In this document: positions 26,936 to 36,510 of the stretch, piece after piece
How the letters are laid out: each line of letters opens with the position of its first letter
How positions within the stretch are numbered: position 1 is the first letter of the stretch
Assembly: GCA_903899985.1 (NCBI GenBank)
Contig: CAIULL010000152.1
Span: 1 to 41,021 of the forward strand
DNA: 41,021 nucleotides
Direction: 5' to 3'
DNA from: an uncultured Schlesneria sp.
GTDB taxonomy: Bacteria > Planctomycetota > Planctomycetia > Planctomycetales > Planctomycetaceae
Notes under the pieces: model-generated
Database searches by the model: none
What the model was told of the DNA's origin: nothing
What the model saw: only the letters and a program-made list of their open reading frames with translations
Program-made: the position numbers and the translations under genes

Positions 26936-27297
26936 TGGCAACTTCCGTGTTTCGGCGGCAATCGACCGTGTCGCAAGAATTAAAAATTCCTGCGAACAAT
27001 GAAATCCTTTTGAGTGTGATCGAACATTTCGCCTGTCCGTCTTGAATACAACCGCTACGGACAGCAAGGAGTTGTTAAATGGAATAGTCAGCATTAACCA
27101 CCGCAACGGTAGTTTGGGAAGAATTTAACGACGATTGTGATTTCACGTGTGGTTCTTTTGCGAGCGGCTGGAAAAAACGCTAGAGTGTCGCTCAGCGCGC
27201 GACCGCGGGTCGCGGACGATTTCCAGTCTGGCAACGGCATCGCAGGATGCCAACACAAGAAATCCGTGTGTCAGTTCCAGATTGGTGACCTCAGGAA
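26936..27297. other. Divergent spacer with a triloop palindrome
   Basis: 362 bases between the ExeA-like and phoH genes. A perfect CGCGACC-gcg-GGTCGCG hairpin lies at 27198-27214, about 85 bases before the phoH start. It has no T-run, so it does not look like a terminator. It could be a regulatory site or another member of the hairpin repeats. No gene was seen. Confidence 0.4.
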
Positions 27298-28428
27298 ATG
27301 GTTATGTCAGAAGGACGAGTTCAGTTTCGCAATTTCGAAGACGTACGCACGCTGTTCGGCTCACGTGACAAGAACCTCCGTCGATTGCGGGATGTTTTGC
27401 ACCTCGACGTCGTGCTGCGAGGCGAAGAACTTCATCTACGCGGTGAGCAAACGCAAGTCGACCTCGGTACCGAGATCGTCTCTGAACTTCGCTCAATCAT
27501 CGAGCATAAAGGTCTGCTGGACGAAGCTGATCTCGAACGAGCTTTGCAACGAGGTCATTTTCCGCTGGATGCGTCCCCGGATCTCATGATTGATGTTTTC
27601 CATAAGGCGAGGAAGATTCGCCCGATGGGGATCGGTCAACGCGATTACATCAAAGCCATTCAAGACCACGATCTCGTCATCTGCGAAGGCCCGGCAGGAT
27701 CAGGCAAGTCGTACCTCGCGGTGGCAATGGCGATCAATGCACTGCGGCAGGAACTGGTCAAGAAGATCGTGCTGGTGCGCCCCGCAGTAGAAGCAGGCGA
27801 GAAGCTTGGGTTTCTTCCGGGCGACATGCTCGCCAAAGTGAATCCCTATCTACGTCCCTTGCTTGACGCGCTGGGTGATATTCTTGATTTCGATCAAGTG
27901 CAGCGTTACATCGATAAGGAAGTCATCGAGATCATTCCACTGGCTTACATGCGAGGCCGGACGTTAAACAATACCTTTATGATCCTCGACGAGGCCCAGA
28001 ACACGACTGTCACTCAGATGAAGATGTTTTTGACTCGAATGGGCCATCATTCGAAGATCGTCGTAACGGGAGATGGAACTCAAACAGATCTTCCTGATCG
28101 AGTGGAAAGTGGATTGAACGACGCCGTGCGACGTCTCAAGAATATTCCGGGAATTGCGACGGTTTTCCTTTCAGGGGAAGACATTGTTCGCCACCCACTC
28201 GTTCGCAAGATTGTTATGGCGTATGACGATCGTCGCCATCGACGGTTTGACGAGGGCTTCGATCGTCCCGCCAGCAACGATGCAGCCCCATCCCCCGAAG
28301 CCAACGGTCACAAACCGAATGGAAATCATTCGACAAAGCCCGACTTGCCTCCGTCACATAACACATCATTCAATGACCAGACCGGAATGACTGATGTGCC
28401 ACCACGACCAATATCAGACACCGACTGA
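27298..28428 (+). CDS. phoH: PhoH-like ATPase
   Basis: A 376-residue protein with an N-terminal KH-like region (about 1-100), then the PhoH nucleotide-binding domain: Walker A GPAGSGKS at 131-138, followed by LAVAMAINAL, VRPAVEAGEKLGFLPGD and LDEAQN (Asp231, Glu232), then VVTGDGTQTDLP. The core is full length, and a Pro/Asn/His-rich C-terminal extension of about 60 residues looks disordered. PhoH proteins are cytoplasmic ATPases linked to RNA metabolism; their exact activity is unsettled. AGGA lies five bases before the ATG (a second ATG is two codons in). The pgpH-like gene follows after 36 bases, so the two are very likely co-transcribed, as in many bacteria, where ybeY often follows; ybeY is not seen here. 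Confidence 0.92.
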   Translation: MVMSEGRVQFRNFEDVRTLFGSRDKNLRRLRDVLHLDVVLRGEELHLRGEQTQVDLGTEIVSELRSIIEHKGLLDEADLERALQRGHFPLDASPDLMIDVFHKARKIRPMGIGQRDYIKAIQDHDLVICEGPAGSGKSYLAVAMAINALRQELVKKIVLVRPAVEAGEKLGFLPGDMLAKVNPYLRPLLDALGDILDFDQVQRYIDKEVIEIIPLAYMRGRTLNNTFMILDEAQNTTVTQMKMFLTRMGHHSKIVVTGDGTQTDLPDRVESGLNDAVRRLKNIPGIATVFLSGEDIVRHPLVRKIVMAYDDRRHRRFDEGFDRPASNDAAPSPEANGHKPNGNHSTKPDLPPSHNTSFNDQTGMTDVPPRPISDTD

Positions 28429-28464
28429 CGCCCCAGTCCTTGTCGGTTCTCAGAAATTGAAGGT

Positions 28465-30798
28465 ATGAGTTTTTTATTTCCGCGCAAGAATCGCCCGACT
28501 CGATTGTCCGTGCACAAAGTCGGAACACACTGGTCGAAACGACTCGGTGAGCAACTGAACCAGACAGACGTCCTGTTACGGTTGGCGATCTGCTTCGTCG
28601 CCTTGACAGGCCTGGTCTTTTCGCTCATGAGCTGGCAAGCCCCGTTTCCACATCGCCTCGGAGACGATGTTCCCAACGGGATGCTGGCTCGAATCGACTT
28701 TACTCGCATCAATCAGGATAAAACTGAACTCGCTCGAATCGAGCGAATTAATCGCGAGCCTCCCGTCTTTCGAACCATCCCTGACCGGGCGCAACGCCTG
28801 GACAATCTGGCGATTGACTTGCGCAGGAATCTGTCGGAATTGCTTGAAGTGTCGCGTTTTGATGACCTTCCCTACGAGACGCGAGCGGCATTCGGATGGA
28901 TCGCCTCTGGCCCTGCCTCGTTCGACCCGCAGACATCGAATTTTGAAGAAGAATGGAAGAATCTTCGCGCAGAGATCCGTCCGTCGGATTCTGCCGGTCA
29001 GCCGATTGATGACTTATGCGGCCAGTTCTCGAAGTTTATTGTTCCACTGACCAGGTTCGGAATCCTTGATCAGGCTGAACTTTCTCGACCGCGGCAGAAG
29101 ATCCGACTGAACGATGAAATCATTATTGCTTCTCACTCGAACGACAAGCATGTCCCGATCCCTGCTGCCGATGCGGTCCTTGACGAACTCCTCAAGGCAA
29201 CAGGTAGCCTGGGAAGTCAATGGAAGTCGTTTCCGCTGCTCGCAGCCCGGCAATCGATTCTCGAACGATGGATCAAAAATCGGGTCACTCCGTCACTCGA
29301 ATTTGATCCGATGGCCACGAATCAACGTATCAATCAGGCTCAAGCATTAACGCCCCCCGTCAAAGACACTTACAAACGAGGAACATTACTCGTTCCTCCG
29401 GGAAGTAAAATCACCGAAGAGTACCGCGACGTTTTGCATGCTCAATACGAAGAACTTGAACGTCAGGTCCGGCTTCCCGAACGAATTATTCGATTGATCA
29501 CGGTCTTTTTGCTGTTGATCGTCCTCGGTGGACTGATCGGGTATTACCTGGTTCGAAACGAACGACGATTAGCAACCAACGTGAGACGCCTGACGGTTTA
29601 TCTGGTTGTGGTCACGCTATCGATTGTTCTCAGCCGCCTCCTGTCCTTCGACCCCTGGCGAGCCGAAGTCGTTCCCTTGCTGTGCACGGTGATGATCCTG
29701 GCGATTGCCTACAATCAGGTGCTGGCGGCGCTGACGGGATTTTCGATGACACTTGTGGTCATACTCGCAATTGGTGCTGATGTCAGTCACTTCGTCGTCC
29801 TGATGAGTGCCATCGCCGCCTCAGTCGTCCCGTTAAACAATGTTTCCAACCGAATGAAAATGGTGAAGGTGGGATTCGGAGCGGCTCTGACGTACCTGTT
29901 CGTTTCGCTCGGAGCAGGGATTATCGAAACTCAACAGTTCAGCCAGCTTTGGGCTGATCCTGACCATCGGTTCCTCTTGAACGGTTTACTGGGAGCCGGA
30001 TGGTGTTTTCTGTCCGGCTTTCTTGTTTCCGGAAGTCTCCCATTTATCGAGAATCTGTTCGGGGTCGTCACCGATATCAGTCTACTTGAATTGAGCGATG
30101 TCTCACATCCGCTTCTGCAGGAATTGATCCAGAAAGCTCCTGGAACCTACAGCCACTCCAATGGTGTTGCAACGATTTCCGAGACTGCGGCCGATGCCAT
30201 TGGAGCTAATGGATTACTTTGTCGGGTCGGTGCCTATTACCACGATATCGGAAAATTGATGAAGCCACATTACTTCATCGAAAACATGACGGCAGGACAG
30301 ACCAGCCGACATGAATCGCTCAATCCCGCGATGAGTGCCCTGGTCATCATTGGTCACGTGAAGGACGGCGTCGAACTGGCTCACCAGCACAATCTTCCTG
30401 ATCAGCTCATCGACTTCATCGAACAACATCACGGCACGACCTTAGTCGAGTATTTTTTCCATGCGGCCACACGGCTCGCAGAATCTCAACCCGATCATCG
30501 TTTCGATGTGCAAGAGTCCGCCTTCCGGTATCCCGGTCCGAAACCGCAATCGCGTGAAGCGGCCGTATTGATGGTCGCGGATGCGGTGGAAGGGGCCAGC
30601 CGGACGTTAGCCGAACCAACACCGAAACGAATTGAAACGCTCGTTCACGAGATCTCCATGAAACGCCTGCTCGATGGTCAGTTCGAGGAAAGTTCGCTGA
30701 CATTAAGCGAACTTGCCATCATCGAAGATTCGCTCACGAAATCGCTGATCGGCATCCATCACGGTCGAATTAAGTACCCCGAACAAAAGACTGCATAA
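28465..30798 (+). CDS. PgpH-type 7TM-HD phosphohydrolase
   Basis: A 777-residue membrane protein in the usual 7TMR-HD layout. It has an N-terminal membrane segment (about 38-57), a large extracytoplasmic domain (about 60-335), a cluster of membrane segments (about 340-540, starting RLITVFLLLIVLGGLIGYYL) and a cytoplasmic HD domain. The HD metal site is clear: HSNGVATISETAADA, then YYHDIGKL with His593-Asp594, then the later histidines in IGHVKDGVELAHQ and FIEQHHGT. PgpH of Listeria degrades the second messenger c-di-AMP; that activity is likely but not shown here. It follows phoH by 36 bases and ends before a large inverted repeat (30818-30901) that separates it from the converging aldo/keto reductase gene. 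Confidence 0.9.
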   Translation: MSFLFPRKNRPTRLSVHKVGTHWSKRLGEQLNQTDVLLRLAICFVALTGLVFSLMSWQAPFPHRLGDDVPNGMLARIDFTRINQDKTELARIERINREPPVFRTIPDRAQRLDNLAIDLRRNLSELLEVSRFDDLPYETRAAFGWIASGPASFDPQTSNFEEEWKNLRAEIRPSDSAGQPIDDLCGQFSKFIVPLTRFGILDQAELSRPRQKIRLNDEIIIASHSNDKHVPIPAADAVLDELLKATGSLGSQWKSFPLLAARQSILERWIKNRVTPSLEFDPMATNQRINQAQALTPPVKDTYKRGTLLVPPGSKITEEYRDVLHAQYEELERQVRLPERIIRLITVFLLLIVLGGLIGYYLVRNERRLATNVRRLTVYLVVVTLSIVLSRLLSFDPWRAEVVPLLCTVMILAIAYNQVLAALTGFSMTLVVILAIGADVSHFVVLMSAIAASVVPLNNVSNRMKMVKVGFGAALTYLFVSLGAGIIETQQFSQLWADPDHRFLLNGLLGAGWCFLSGFLVSGSLPFIENLFGVVTDISLLELSDVSHPLLQELIQKAPGTYSHSNGVATISETAADAIGANGLLCRVGAYYHDIGKLMKPHYFIENMTAGQTSRHESLNPAMSALVIIGHVKDGVELAHQHNLPDQLIDFIEQHHGTTLVEYFFHAATRLAESQPDHRFDVQESAFRYPGPKPQSREAAVLMVADAVEGASRTLAEPTPKRIETLVHEISMKRLLDGQFEESSLTLSELAIIEDSLTKSLIGIHHGRIKYPEQKTA

Positions 30799-30817
30799 GC
30801 TTGGCAGGCAAGAGATG

Positions 30818-30901
30818 AATGGGACGTATGGGACTGATAGGACATATGGGACTTAAGAGGCACCGAATAAGATTAGTCCCATCGGTCCCATAAGTCCCAT
30901 T
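30818..30901. repeat. Large imperfect inverted repeat between convergent genes
   Basis: AATGGGACGTATGGGACTGAT... (30818-30846) is nearly the reverse complement of 30873-30901 (…ATGGGACCGATGGGAC… arms), built from TGGGAC heptad-like steps. The loop is about 26 bases. Sitting between the stops of pgpH and the aldo/keto reductase gene, it may act as a two-way terminator, but it is also a type of tandem TGGGAC repeat seen widely between bacterial genes. Confidence 0.55.
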
Positions 30902-30913
30902 CTTAATTTCGAT

Positions 30914-31882
30914 TCAAACCGCCGCTCGTGACACCACATGGCCACGATCTGCAATCGCTTGATCAATCTGCTGTATTTGAGCGTTCGTTAACTGCCAGTT
31001 CATGGCTTCCGCATTATCTCGAATCTGATCAGGACGCTTTGCACCACACAATGCCGCCGTAATACCTGGCTGTTGAATCGTCCAATTCAAGACAAGTTGA
31101 GCGACAGTCGAATGACACTCGGCCGCGATCGGTCGCAGTCGATCCAGAAAATCCTGGTTCTTGTTCCATTCATCACCAGAAAACATCGGATATTTCCGAC
31201 GGCCATCCTTGGGATCGAACTGGTAATCGCGGCCGAGTTTTCCCGCAAGTAAACCCTTCAATAATGGCCAGTACACAATCACAGAAACATTGTTGTTCAT
31301 GCACCAAGGCAACTGCGATGATTCAATTTCGCGTTGAAGCATGTTGTAATGTGGCTGGTACGCCGAAAGTGGACAGACCGAATGGAATTCGATCAGCTGA
31401 TCGAGACTGAAATTCGAAACGCCAACACTTCTAACCTTACCCTGATCCAGTAACTTTTTGATTCCTGCTGCCGACTCAGCAAGAGGTGTTTTCGGGTCCG
31501 GCGCGTGCAGATAATAAAGATCGATTCGATCCGTTCCCAATCGTTGCAGGCTTTCTTCACACTCCCGAATTAACGTCGCAGGCCGAGCATCTTTGGCCTG
31601 AACGAAATTGTCATAGTGAATCCCTCCTTTGGTTGCGATCACCAGTTCGTCTCGTCGGTGACCGAGGGCACGACCGATCATTTTTTCGCTTTCGCCACCA
31701 TATCCATAGCAATAGGCGGTATCAAAAAAATTCAAACCCGCGTCCGCAGCCGCTTCAAGCGTCGCAAGACTTTCAGCCTCCGTGACGTTGATACTCGTGA
31801 TCCCGGCAATCGGCCAGCAGCCCATCGCGAGCGGAGTCACATAGATTCCAGAACGACCGATCTCGCGAAGTGAGAACGTCAT
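30914..31882 (-). CDS. Aldo/keto reductase
   Basis: A 322-residue protein of the NAD(P)H-dependent aldo/keto reductase family (TIM barrel). The catalytic tetrad is visible: Asp and Tyr in NFFDTAYCYGYGGESE, Lys in VIATKGG, and His in YYLHAPDPKTPL. The motif GVSNFSLDQL and the later nucleotide-binding segment ITAALCGAKRPDQIRDN are typical. It probably reduces aldehydes or ketones, or dehydrogenates sugars; the substrate is unknown. It begins 84 bases after the DUF4340 gene ends on the same strand, so read-through from the Gld-like run is possible but a functional link is doubtful. Confidence 0.88.
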   Translation of the reverse strand: MTFSLREIGRSGIYVTPLAMGCWPIAGITSINVTEAESLATLEAAADAGLNFFDTAYCYGYGGESEKMIGRALGHRRDELVIATKGGIHYDNFVQAKDARPATLIRECEESLQRLGTDRIDLYYLHAPDPKTPLAESAAGIKKLLDQGKVRSVGVSNFSLDQLIEFHSVCPLSAYQPHYNMLQREIESSQLPWCMNNNVSVIVYWPLLKGLLAGKLGRDYQFDPKDGRRKYPMFSGDEWNKNQDFLDRLRPIAAECHSTVAQLVLNWTIQQPGITAALCGAKRPDQIRDNAEAMNWQLTNAQIQQIDQAIADRGHVVSRAAV

Positions 31883-31966
31883 GCATTATCCCGAGGTCGA
31901 GGACCGTCACTCGCCCATGATGTCCCTCATCAGAAGATGATGAAGGACGATGACGACTTCGATCGA

Positions 31967-33535
31967 TTACCGTTGCGGCTCCGTATTTTCGCCGGCCGGT
32001 TTTTCGGCGGCGGCTTTTTCTTTGACCAGTGTCTTACGCCCCTGTCGCAGATTCTCGAAGCTGTCACCAGAAATCACGTAATACCACTCGGCAAATCGAC
32101 GGTTCAGATCCTTGACCAGTTTCTCGCCAGCCTTCAGCTTCTCTTCGTAGGCAGTCACGTCGGCCTTATGCTTTTGTACGGCGACGTCATATTTGGCCAA
32201 AGCCTCTTCATAGGCCTTTTTAGGATCGGGTTTGTCGGCAGCATTTTCAGCGGCACCTGCATCTGCAGCGGCTTCCGGCTTGGGTTCGTCGGCAGGGGGT
32301 TCCGGCTTAACCGGTTCCTCCGGCTTTGCTCCGAGTGCCTCGGGACTGAACTGGGCTTGCACAAACAAGTAACGGCTTTTGATCTTCTTTGAATTCGGCT
32401 TTTTATCGTCTTCAGCCTCCTCCGCTTTCTTCTCTCCTTCAGGCTTGTCGTCGCTTTTCTTGATGAAGCCCGCTTCGACTTCTTCTTCGCTTCCGGTAAA
32501 CACAGCGCCGAAATGCAGATCGTACGCTACCCCCTGCTCAGTGACTGCCGTCAGGTCACCTTCCTGAGAAATCATCTTCGCTCCCTTGCGATTCTGCAAA
32601 GGAACGATGAAGAAACCAATCTCTTCCAACTCACGTCGGGTTCGTTCGTCAAGCCGCAGCCCGGCTTCATCCTGAAGGCTTTTCTTCAATCGGTCATTCT
32701 TGGGACGAACACCAACAATCTTCAGGTCATCCAGTGCCTGAATCAGCTTGCGGACTTCATCCTCGTTGACTTCTTCCTTTTCTTCATCAATACCATCGAG
32801 CTTCCACTTATCCGTCGAACTCGCTCGAGATAGCGTATTCGATTCTTTGCCGGTCATTTTTCCGCCTTCGGGCGTAAATTCGACGCTATGTTTTTCGATC
32901 ACGACGGTTCGAAGTTTCGATCCTTCCAGCTTCAACAGATCAGGCTCGATCCAGTCTGCGAACTTCGTCGAAACATCCAGGCTGACCTTTGCAATGTAAG
33001 TCTGATCCTCTGCCGGATTGCGGACGTAAAAGAAGCCACTCCTCCCTTTGACTTCCTTACCGATAATCAAATCAGCCAGGGTCTTGCCGTCTTTCCCGTC
33101 TTTCAACGTGACTCGGTTACCAACCCCCTTGTAATCGCTGACGCTCTCGCCCAATGGGTCGAGCACGCCGAATTCAACGTGTTGATTTTTTCGTTGTCCC
33201 GCCAGCGTTTCCCGCTTGATTCCAAGGATCGAGGTCGCGGTCTTGCCGAGACGTTCCTTCCCGTCGACAGGATAATTGTTGCGAGACGGAATGCGCCAGA
33301 TTTTATCCGGCCCTTGTTCGATGCCGAAAATCCGCAATGACGCCGTGTCAGCGTTGTAGCTCACAACCTGCAAGGATTTCGCCTCATCGGCGTCCTTGAA
33401 ATCGGGAAAGAATAATTTGCCGACCTGGCTGAACTCTGCCGGCGCCTTTGGTACTGAGGGACCAAGAAGACTTGCAGCAAGTAACGACAATGCTGCACCA
33501 GCAACGAAAATCGACGTTCGCACGGTTTCGTTCAT
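31967..33535 (-). CDS. DUF4340 protein next to Gld-like transporter
   Basis: A 522-residue protein with an N-terminal membrane anchor (SIFVAGAALSLLAASLLGP). The DUF4340-type body has RIPSRNNYPVDGKERL, KDGKTLADLIIGKEVKGRSGFFYVRNP, and later KTLRTVVIEKH-like and LIQALDDLKIVGVRPKN segments. These fit the family that usually sits beside Gld/ABC-2 transporter genes. The C-terminal third is Pro/Ala/Glu-rich, followed by a probable coiled coil (EEALAKYDVAVQKHKADV). An AGGAG ribosome site lies before the ATG. It starts 87 bases after the GldFG-like gene. It is probably membrane-associated and works with that transporter; the actual role is unknown. Confidence 0.8.
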   Translation of the reverse strand: MNETVRTSIFVAGAALSLLAASLLGPSVPKAPAEFSQVGKLFFPDFKDADEAKSLQVVSYNADTASLRIFGIEQGPDKIWRIPSRNNYPVDGKERLGKTATSILGIKRETLAGQRKNQHVEFGVLDPLGESVSDYKGVGNRVTLKDGKDGKTLADLIIGKEVKGRSGFFYVRNPAEDQTYIAKVSLDVSTKFADWIEPDLLKLEGSKLRTVVIEKHSVEFTPEGGKMTGKESNTLSRASSTDKWKLDGIDEEKEEVNEDEVRKLIQALDDLKIVGVRPKNDRLKKSLQDEAGLRLDERTRRELEEIGFFIVPLQNRKGAKMISQEGDLTAVTEQGVAYDLHFGAVFTGSEEEVEAGFIKKSDDKPEGEKKAEEAEDDKKPNSKKIKSRYLFVQAQFSPEALGAKPEEPVKPEPPADEPKPEAAADAGAAENAADKPDPKKAYEEALAKYDVAVQKHKADVTAYEEKLKAGEKLVKDLNRRFAEWYYVISGDSFENLRQGRKTLVKEKAAAEKPAGENTEPQR

Positions 33536-33622
33536 AACGAAGCTCCTGCGGGATGAAAACGGTTAGGGAAAGAGTTGCCGATCATCCGCGGGCGACCGGC
33601 AACACCTGTTGTATCAATGACC

Positions 33623-36304
33623 TCAGGACCTGGCACCAACTCGACGAGAAGGTGCAATATCCCGCTGTTCGTTATTCTTGCGTATCAACCAGACCAGCAG
33701 ACCCAGGATGATCGCTGGAATGGGCGAAAATAGAAGTGATCGCGTGTAGTAACTACGCTCAACTTCACGAGTCAACCGGTCCATCTTGGTCTTGCTGGCG
33801 TCAATCTTCTTATCTTTTGTCTGATTGATGTTCGCCTCTTCAACTTCCAGCCGACGAGACTCTTCCTGTTGAGCCATCATCAATTGCTGCATCTTGCTGT
33901 CATCATCAAGCGAGTCGTCTTTCTTAATCTTCTCGACCTTTTCAGCAAGCCGCTCTTTGGCTTCCTTCATCGCTTGTTTCGCTTCGTCAGCGGCCGTCTT
34001 GCGTTCTTCGGTTGCGGTCTTGTTGAACGCTTTTGTCTGCCGCTCAATCGAGGTTAACGTACGGACTTTGGTTCGCCGGTTGCGAAGATCAATCATGGCG
34101 GTGTCGCCAGCCAGCTGATCGACGGCGTTTAACACGAACGTCACATTGTCGAGATCAAGATTGAACTGTTTCGACTCACGCAGATGGAAGAAGAAGTCAG
34201 AAATGATATCCGTGTCGGCAACGTAAATCACATTGATCTTGTCCCCTTTCGCATCCTTCGTCGACGTGATTTGAGCGGCGAGAACGTGCAATGCGTCGTC
34301 CGACGATCGCTTTGGATTGGCATCGATGTTCATACCGAACATGCTGCTTTTGACAAGGTCATCCCATTCCAGCACACCGGAATTTCGGCCGGTCAGCAGC
34401 AGCGGACGAAACTCGAGCGTCTTTTCCTGGCCCTTCCTGACTTCTCGCTCTTTAATCGACCCCGAAAAGAACAGCATCACTTCCTGCAAACTGCGAGTCA
34501 CAGGGCTGTCGAGATCGAAGGCTTTGGGATTTTCACTCGCCGTACTGACGGAAATGATTTCTTCACGCAGCAGTTTTTCATATTCCGGATGCAGGTAAAG
34601 CGAGGTGCTGTCCCACACAATTTCATCGAAAACCCACTCGATTCCGAGCAGATCCACCAATGGTGTTGCCTTACCACCGAACGCCTTCTGTTCGTTTGGC
34701 ATACCCATGCTCATCATCGGGTTGCCCCCCGCTTTCGGTTTCGGCTGACGCGGCGCAAGCTGAGGGTTCGAAGCGGGAAGAGGGTCGTCCAGAATCAAGA
34801 CCGGCTTTCCCTTTTGAACATAAGCGACAAGGTTGTTCAGCTCATTCATCCCCAACGATGACGGAAGAACAGAAATCAGCACGTCGTACTTCGATTCATC
34901 GATCGGCGATGCCGCCGGAACCGATTCGACGTTAAATGACTTTTTCAGTTCGGAAACGATTCGCCATTCAGGCGACTGACGGAATGACGACATGTCGAAC
35001 CCGCCGGTCAACTTCGCGTCGCTTTCCAGGATCCCAACGGTCTTACGCTTTTCGTTCGCGGCAACCTGAATTGAACGAGTCAACTCGTACTCAATCGGCG
35101 TCCCCTTGCCGAAGTGAGGGATGACAATTTCATTGGAACCACTGTTAATCACCGCACCCATCACAACTTTTTCAACGAGCAATCGTCCTTCACGCTCGAA
35201 CTGAATGTCGCGAGCCTCAATTCCGAATTGCTTCGCTTCTTCCGCTTGTTCGCTTGATGGGTCAACTTCAACCACGCGGACGGTGACGTTCGACGACCCC
35301 TGACCGTATTGGCCAAGCAGTCCCAGGAGCGTGCTTTTCACGGTCACGTAATCTCGAGGAGGAGTCCGGCTGACGAATGCCTGAATCGTGACAGGCCGAT
35401 CACTTTTCAGTTCTTTAATGACCTGTTTCGTCGTTGGACTGAATGAATACAGTTTTTCAGAGGTCCAATCGGACGCACTGGCACCCATGCGCGAGAAGAC
35501 CGCACCAACCCCGAGCAGCGTCAGCAGAACTGAAACCGCACGCACAAGGTAATGAGCCCCCATGTTGGTCCCTTTGACCCCACCGCTCCAATGCCGATAC
35601 CCGATCAAAATGTAGTTCAGATACAGCATCAATCCGGTCAGACCAAGGAAATAGAACACTCCCTGCGAAGGAATTAATCCCAACCCGAACGGCTTGAACT
35701 GCGATGAAAGACTCAGTCCGTCAGCAACCCCCTCGGGGACGAATGACTTGAGCAGAAACGAAAGCCGACCCGCAAAAACCGGGATCGCACAAATCGCAGA
35801 GCCGAGCACGAAAGCCACCGTTGCATTACTCGTCAGTTGCGATGCAACCATCCCCGCAGCCAGCAAAGCACAGCCCGCCAGCCAGTATCCAAGATACGTA
35901 GTAAAAATCAGCCCCGGATCAGGCGAACCGATGAATTTCAGGATCAAGACATTGGTTAATGAAAAGGCAAGAGCCACTGTGTACACAGCGACCACCGCAA
36001 GGTATTTACCAATCAGCACTTCCAAGTCAGACACCGGAAGCGTGAACAGCAGCTCTTCCGTTCCCAGCTTACGTTCTTCCGACCAGATCCCCATCGTAAT
36101 CGCGGGAATGATGAACAGCAGCAGTTGTGGAAACCACTCGTTCAATTGATCGAGGCTGGCAACGTTGTTCGCAAAGAACTTCTCCTGAAAAGCGGCAAAA
36201 GCGCCCAGGAAGACGAACACCACGATAAAAAGATAACCAATGACTCCGGAGAAGTAGCTCCAGAAGTTGCGTTTGAAGACCGCGAGGACAACATGCGAAC
36301 GCAT
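33623..36304 (-). CDS. GldF-GldG fusion: ABC-2 permease plus Gld-type ABC protein
   Basis: An 893-residue protein. The first roughly 250 residues are an ABC-2 permease with about six membrane segments (SYFSGVIGYLFIVVFVFLG, then IWSEERKLGTEELLFTLPVSD, the typical intracellular turn). A GldG-like domain follows (about 270-770, with KLYSFSPTTKQVIKEL and ILESDAKLTGGFD). After that come a charged coiled coil (about 770-860) and a last membrane segment (SPIPAIILGLLVWLI). In Bacteroidetes, GldF and GldG are separate and, with the ATPase GldA, serve gliding. In planctomycetes such fusions are probably a general exporter of unknown cargo. The ATPase gene lies upstream on the same strand with a 206-base gap, which is longer than usual for an operon. 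Confidence 0.85.
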   Translation of the reverse strand: MRSHVVLAVFKRNFWSYFSGVIGYLFIVVFVFLGAFAAFQEKFFANNVASLDQLNEWFPQLLLFIIPAITMGIWSEERKLGTEELLFTLPVSDLEVLIGKYLAVVAVYTVALAFSLTNVLILKFIGSPDPGLIFTTYLGYWLAGCALLAAGMVASQLTSNATVAFVLGSAICAIPVFAGRLSFLLKSFVPEGVADGLSLSSQFKPFGLGLIPSQGVFYFLGLTGLMLYLNYILIGYRHWSGGVKGTNMGAHYLVRAVSVLLTLLGVGAVFSRMGASASDWTSEKLYSFSPTTKQVIKELKSDRPVTIQAFVSRTPPRDYVTVKSTLLGLLGQYGQGSSNVTVRVVEVDPSSEQAEEAKQFGIEARDIQFEREGRLLVEKVVMGAVINSGSNEIVIPHFGKGTPIEYELTRSIQVAANEKRKTVGILESDAKLTGGFDMSSFRQSPEWRIVSELKKSFNVESVPAASPIDESKYDVLISVLPSSLGMNELNNLVAYVQKGKPVLILDDPLPASNPQLAPRQPKPKAGGNPMMSMGMPNEQKAFGGKATPLVDLLGIEWVFDEIVWDSTSLYLHPEYEKLLREEIISVSTASENPKAFDLDSPVTRSLQEVMLFFSGSIKEREVRKGQEKTLEFRPLLLTGRNSGVLEWDDLVKSSMFGMNIDANPKRSSDDALHVLAAQITSTKDAKGDKINVIYVADTDIISDFFFHLRESKQFNLDLDNVTFVLNAVDQLAGDTAMIDLRNRRTKVRTLTSIERQTKAFNKTATEERKTAADEAKQAMKEAKERLAEKVEKIKKDDSLDDDSKMQQLMMAQQEESRRLEVEEANINQTKDKKIDASKTKMDRLTREVERSYYTRSLLFSPIPAIILGLLVWLIRKNNEQRDIAPSRRVGARS

Positions 36305-36510
36305 CTGTGGGCGATCCCTGTCGAATTGAGAAACAGTTGCAGGTCAATTCAGGGTGAACCTATCCATCGGGTCCACCTCGATACCGAGGCAACGCACCTC
36401 GGCACGACTCCAATTTTCACCGGGGCGTCCGCCCCATCAACAAAATATCAGTCAATCCGGCGACAGCTCCCCACTTTTGCATCGTCGAGGAACCGCATTC
36501 TGCCTTCGTG

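Noticed and set aside
36422-36435. GGGGCG-tc-CGCCCC hairpin as a terminator of the ABC ATPase gene
   Set aside because: There is no T-run on the minus strand after the stem, so termination is not supported.
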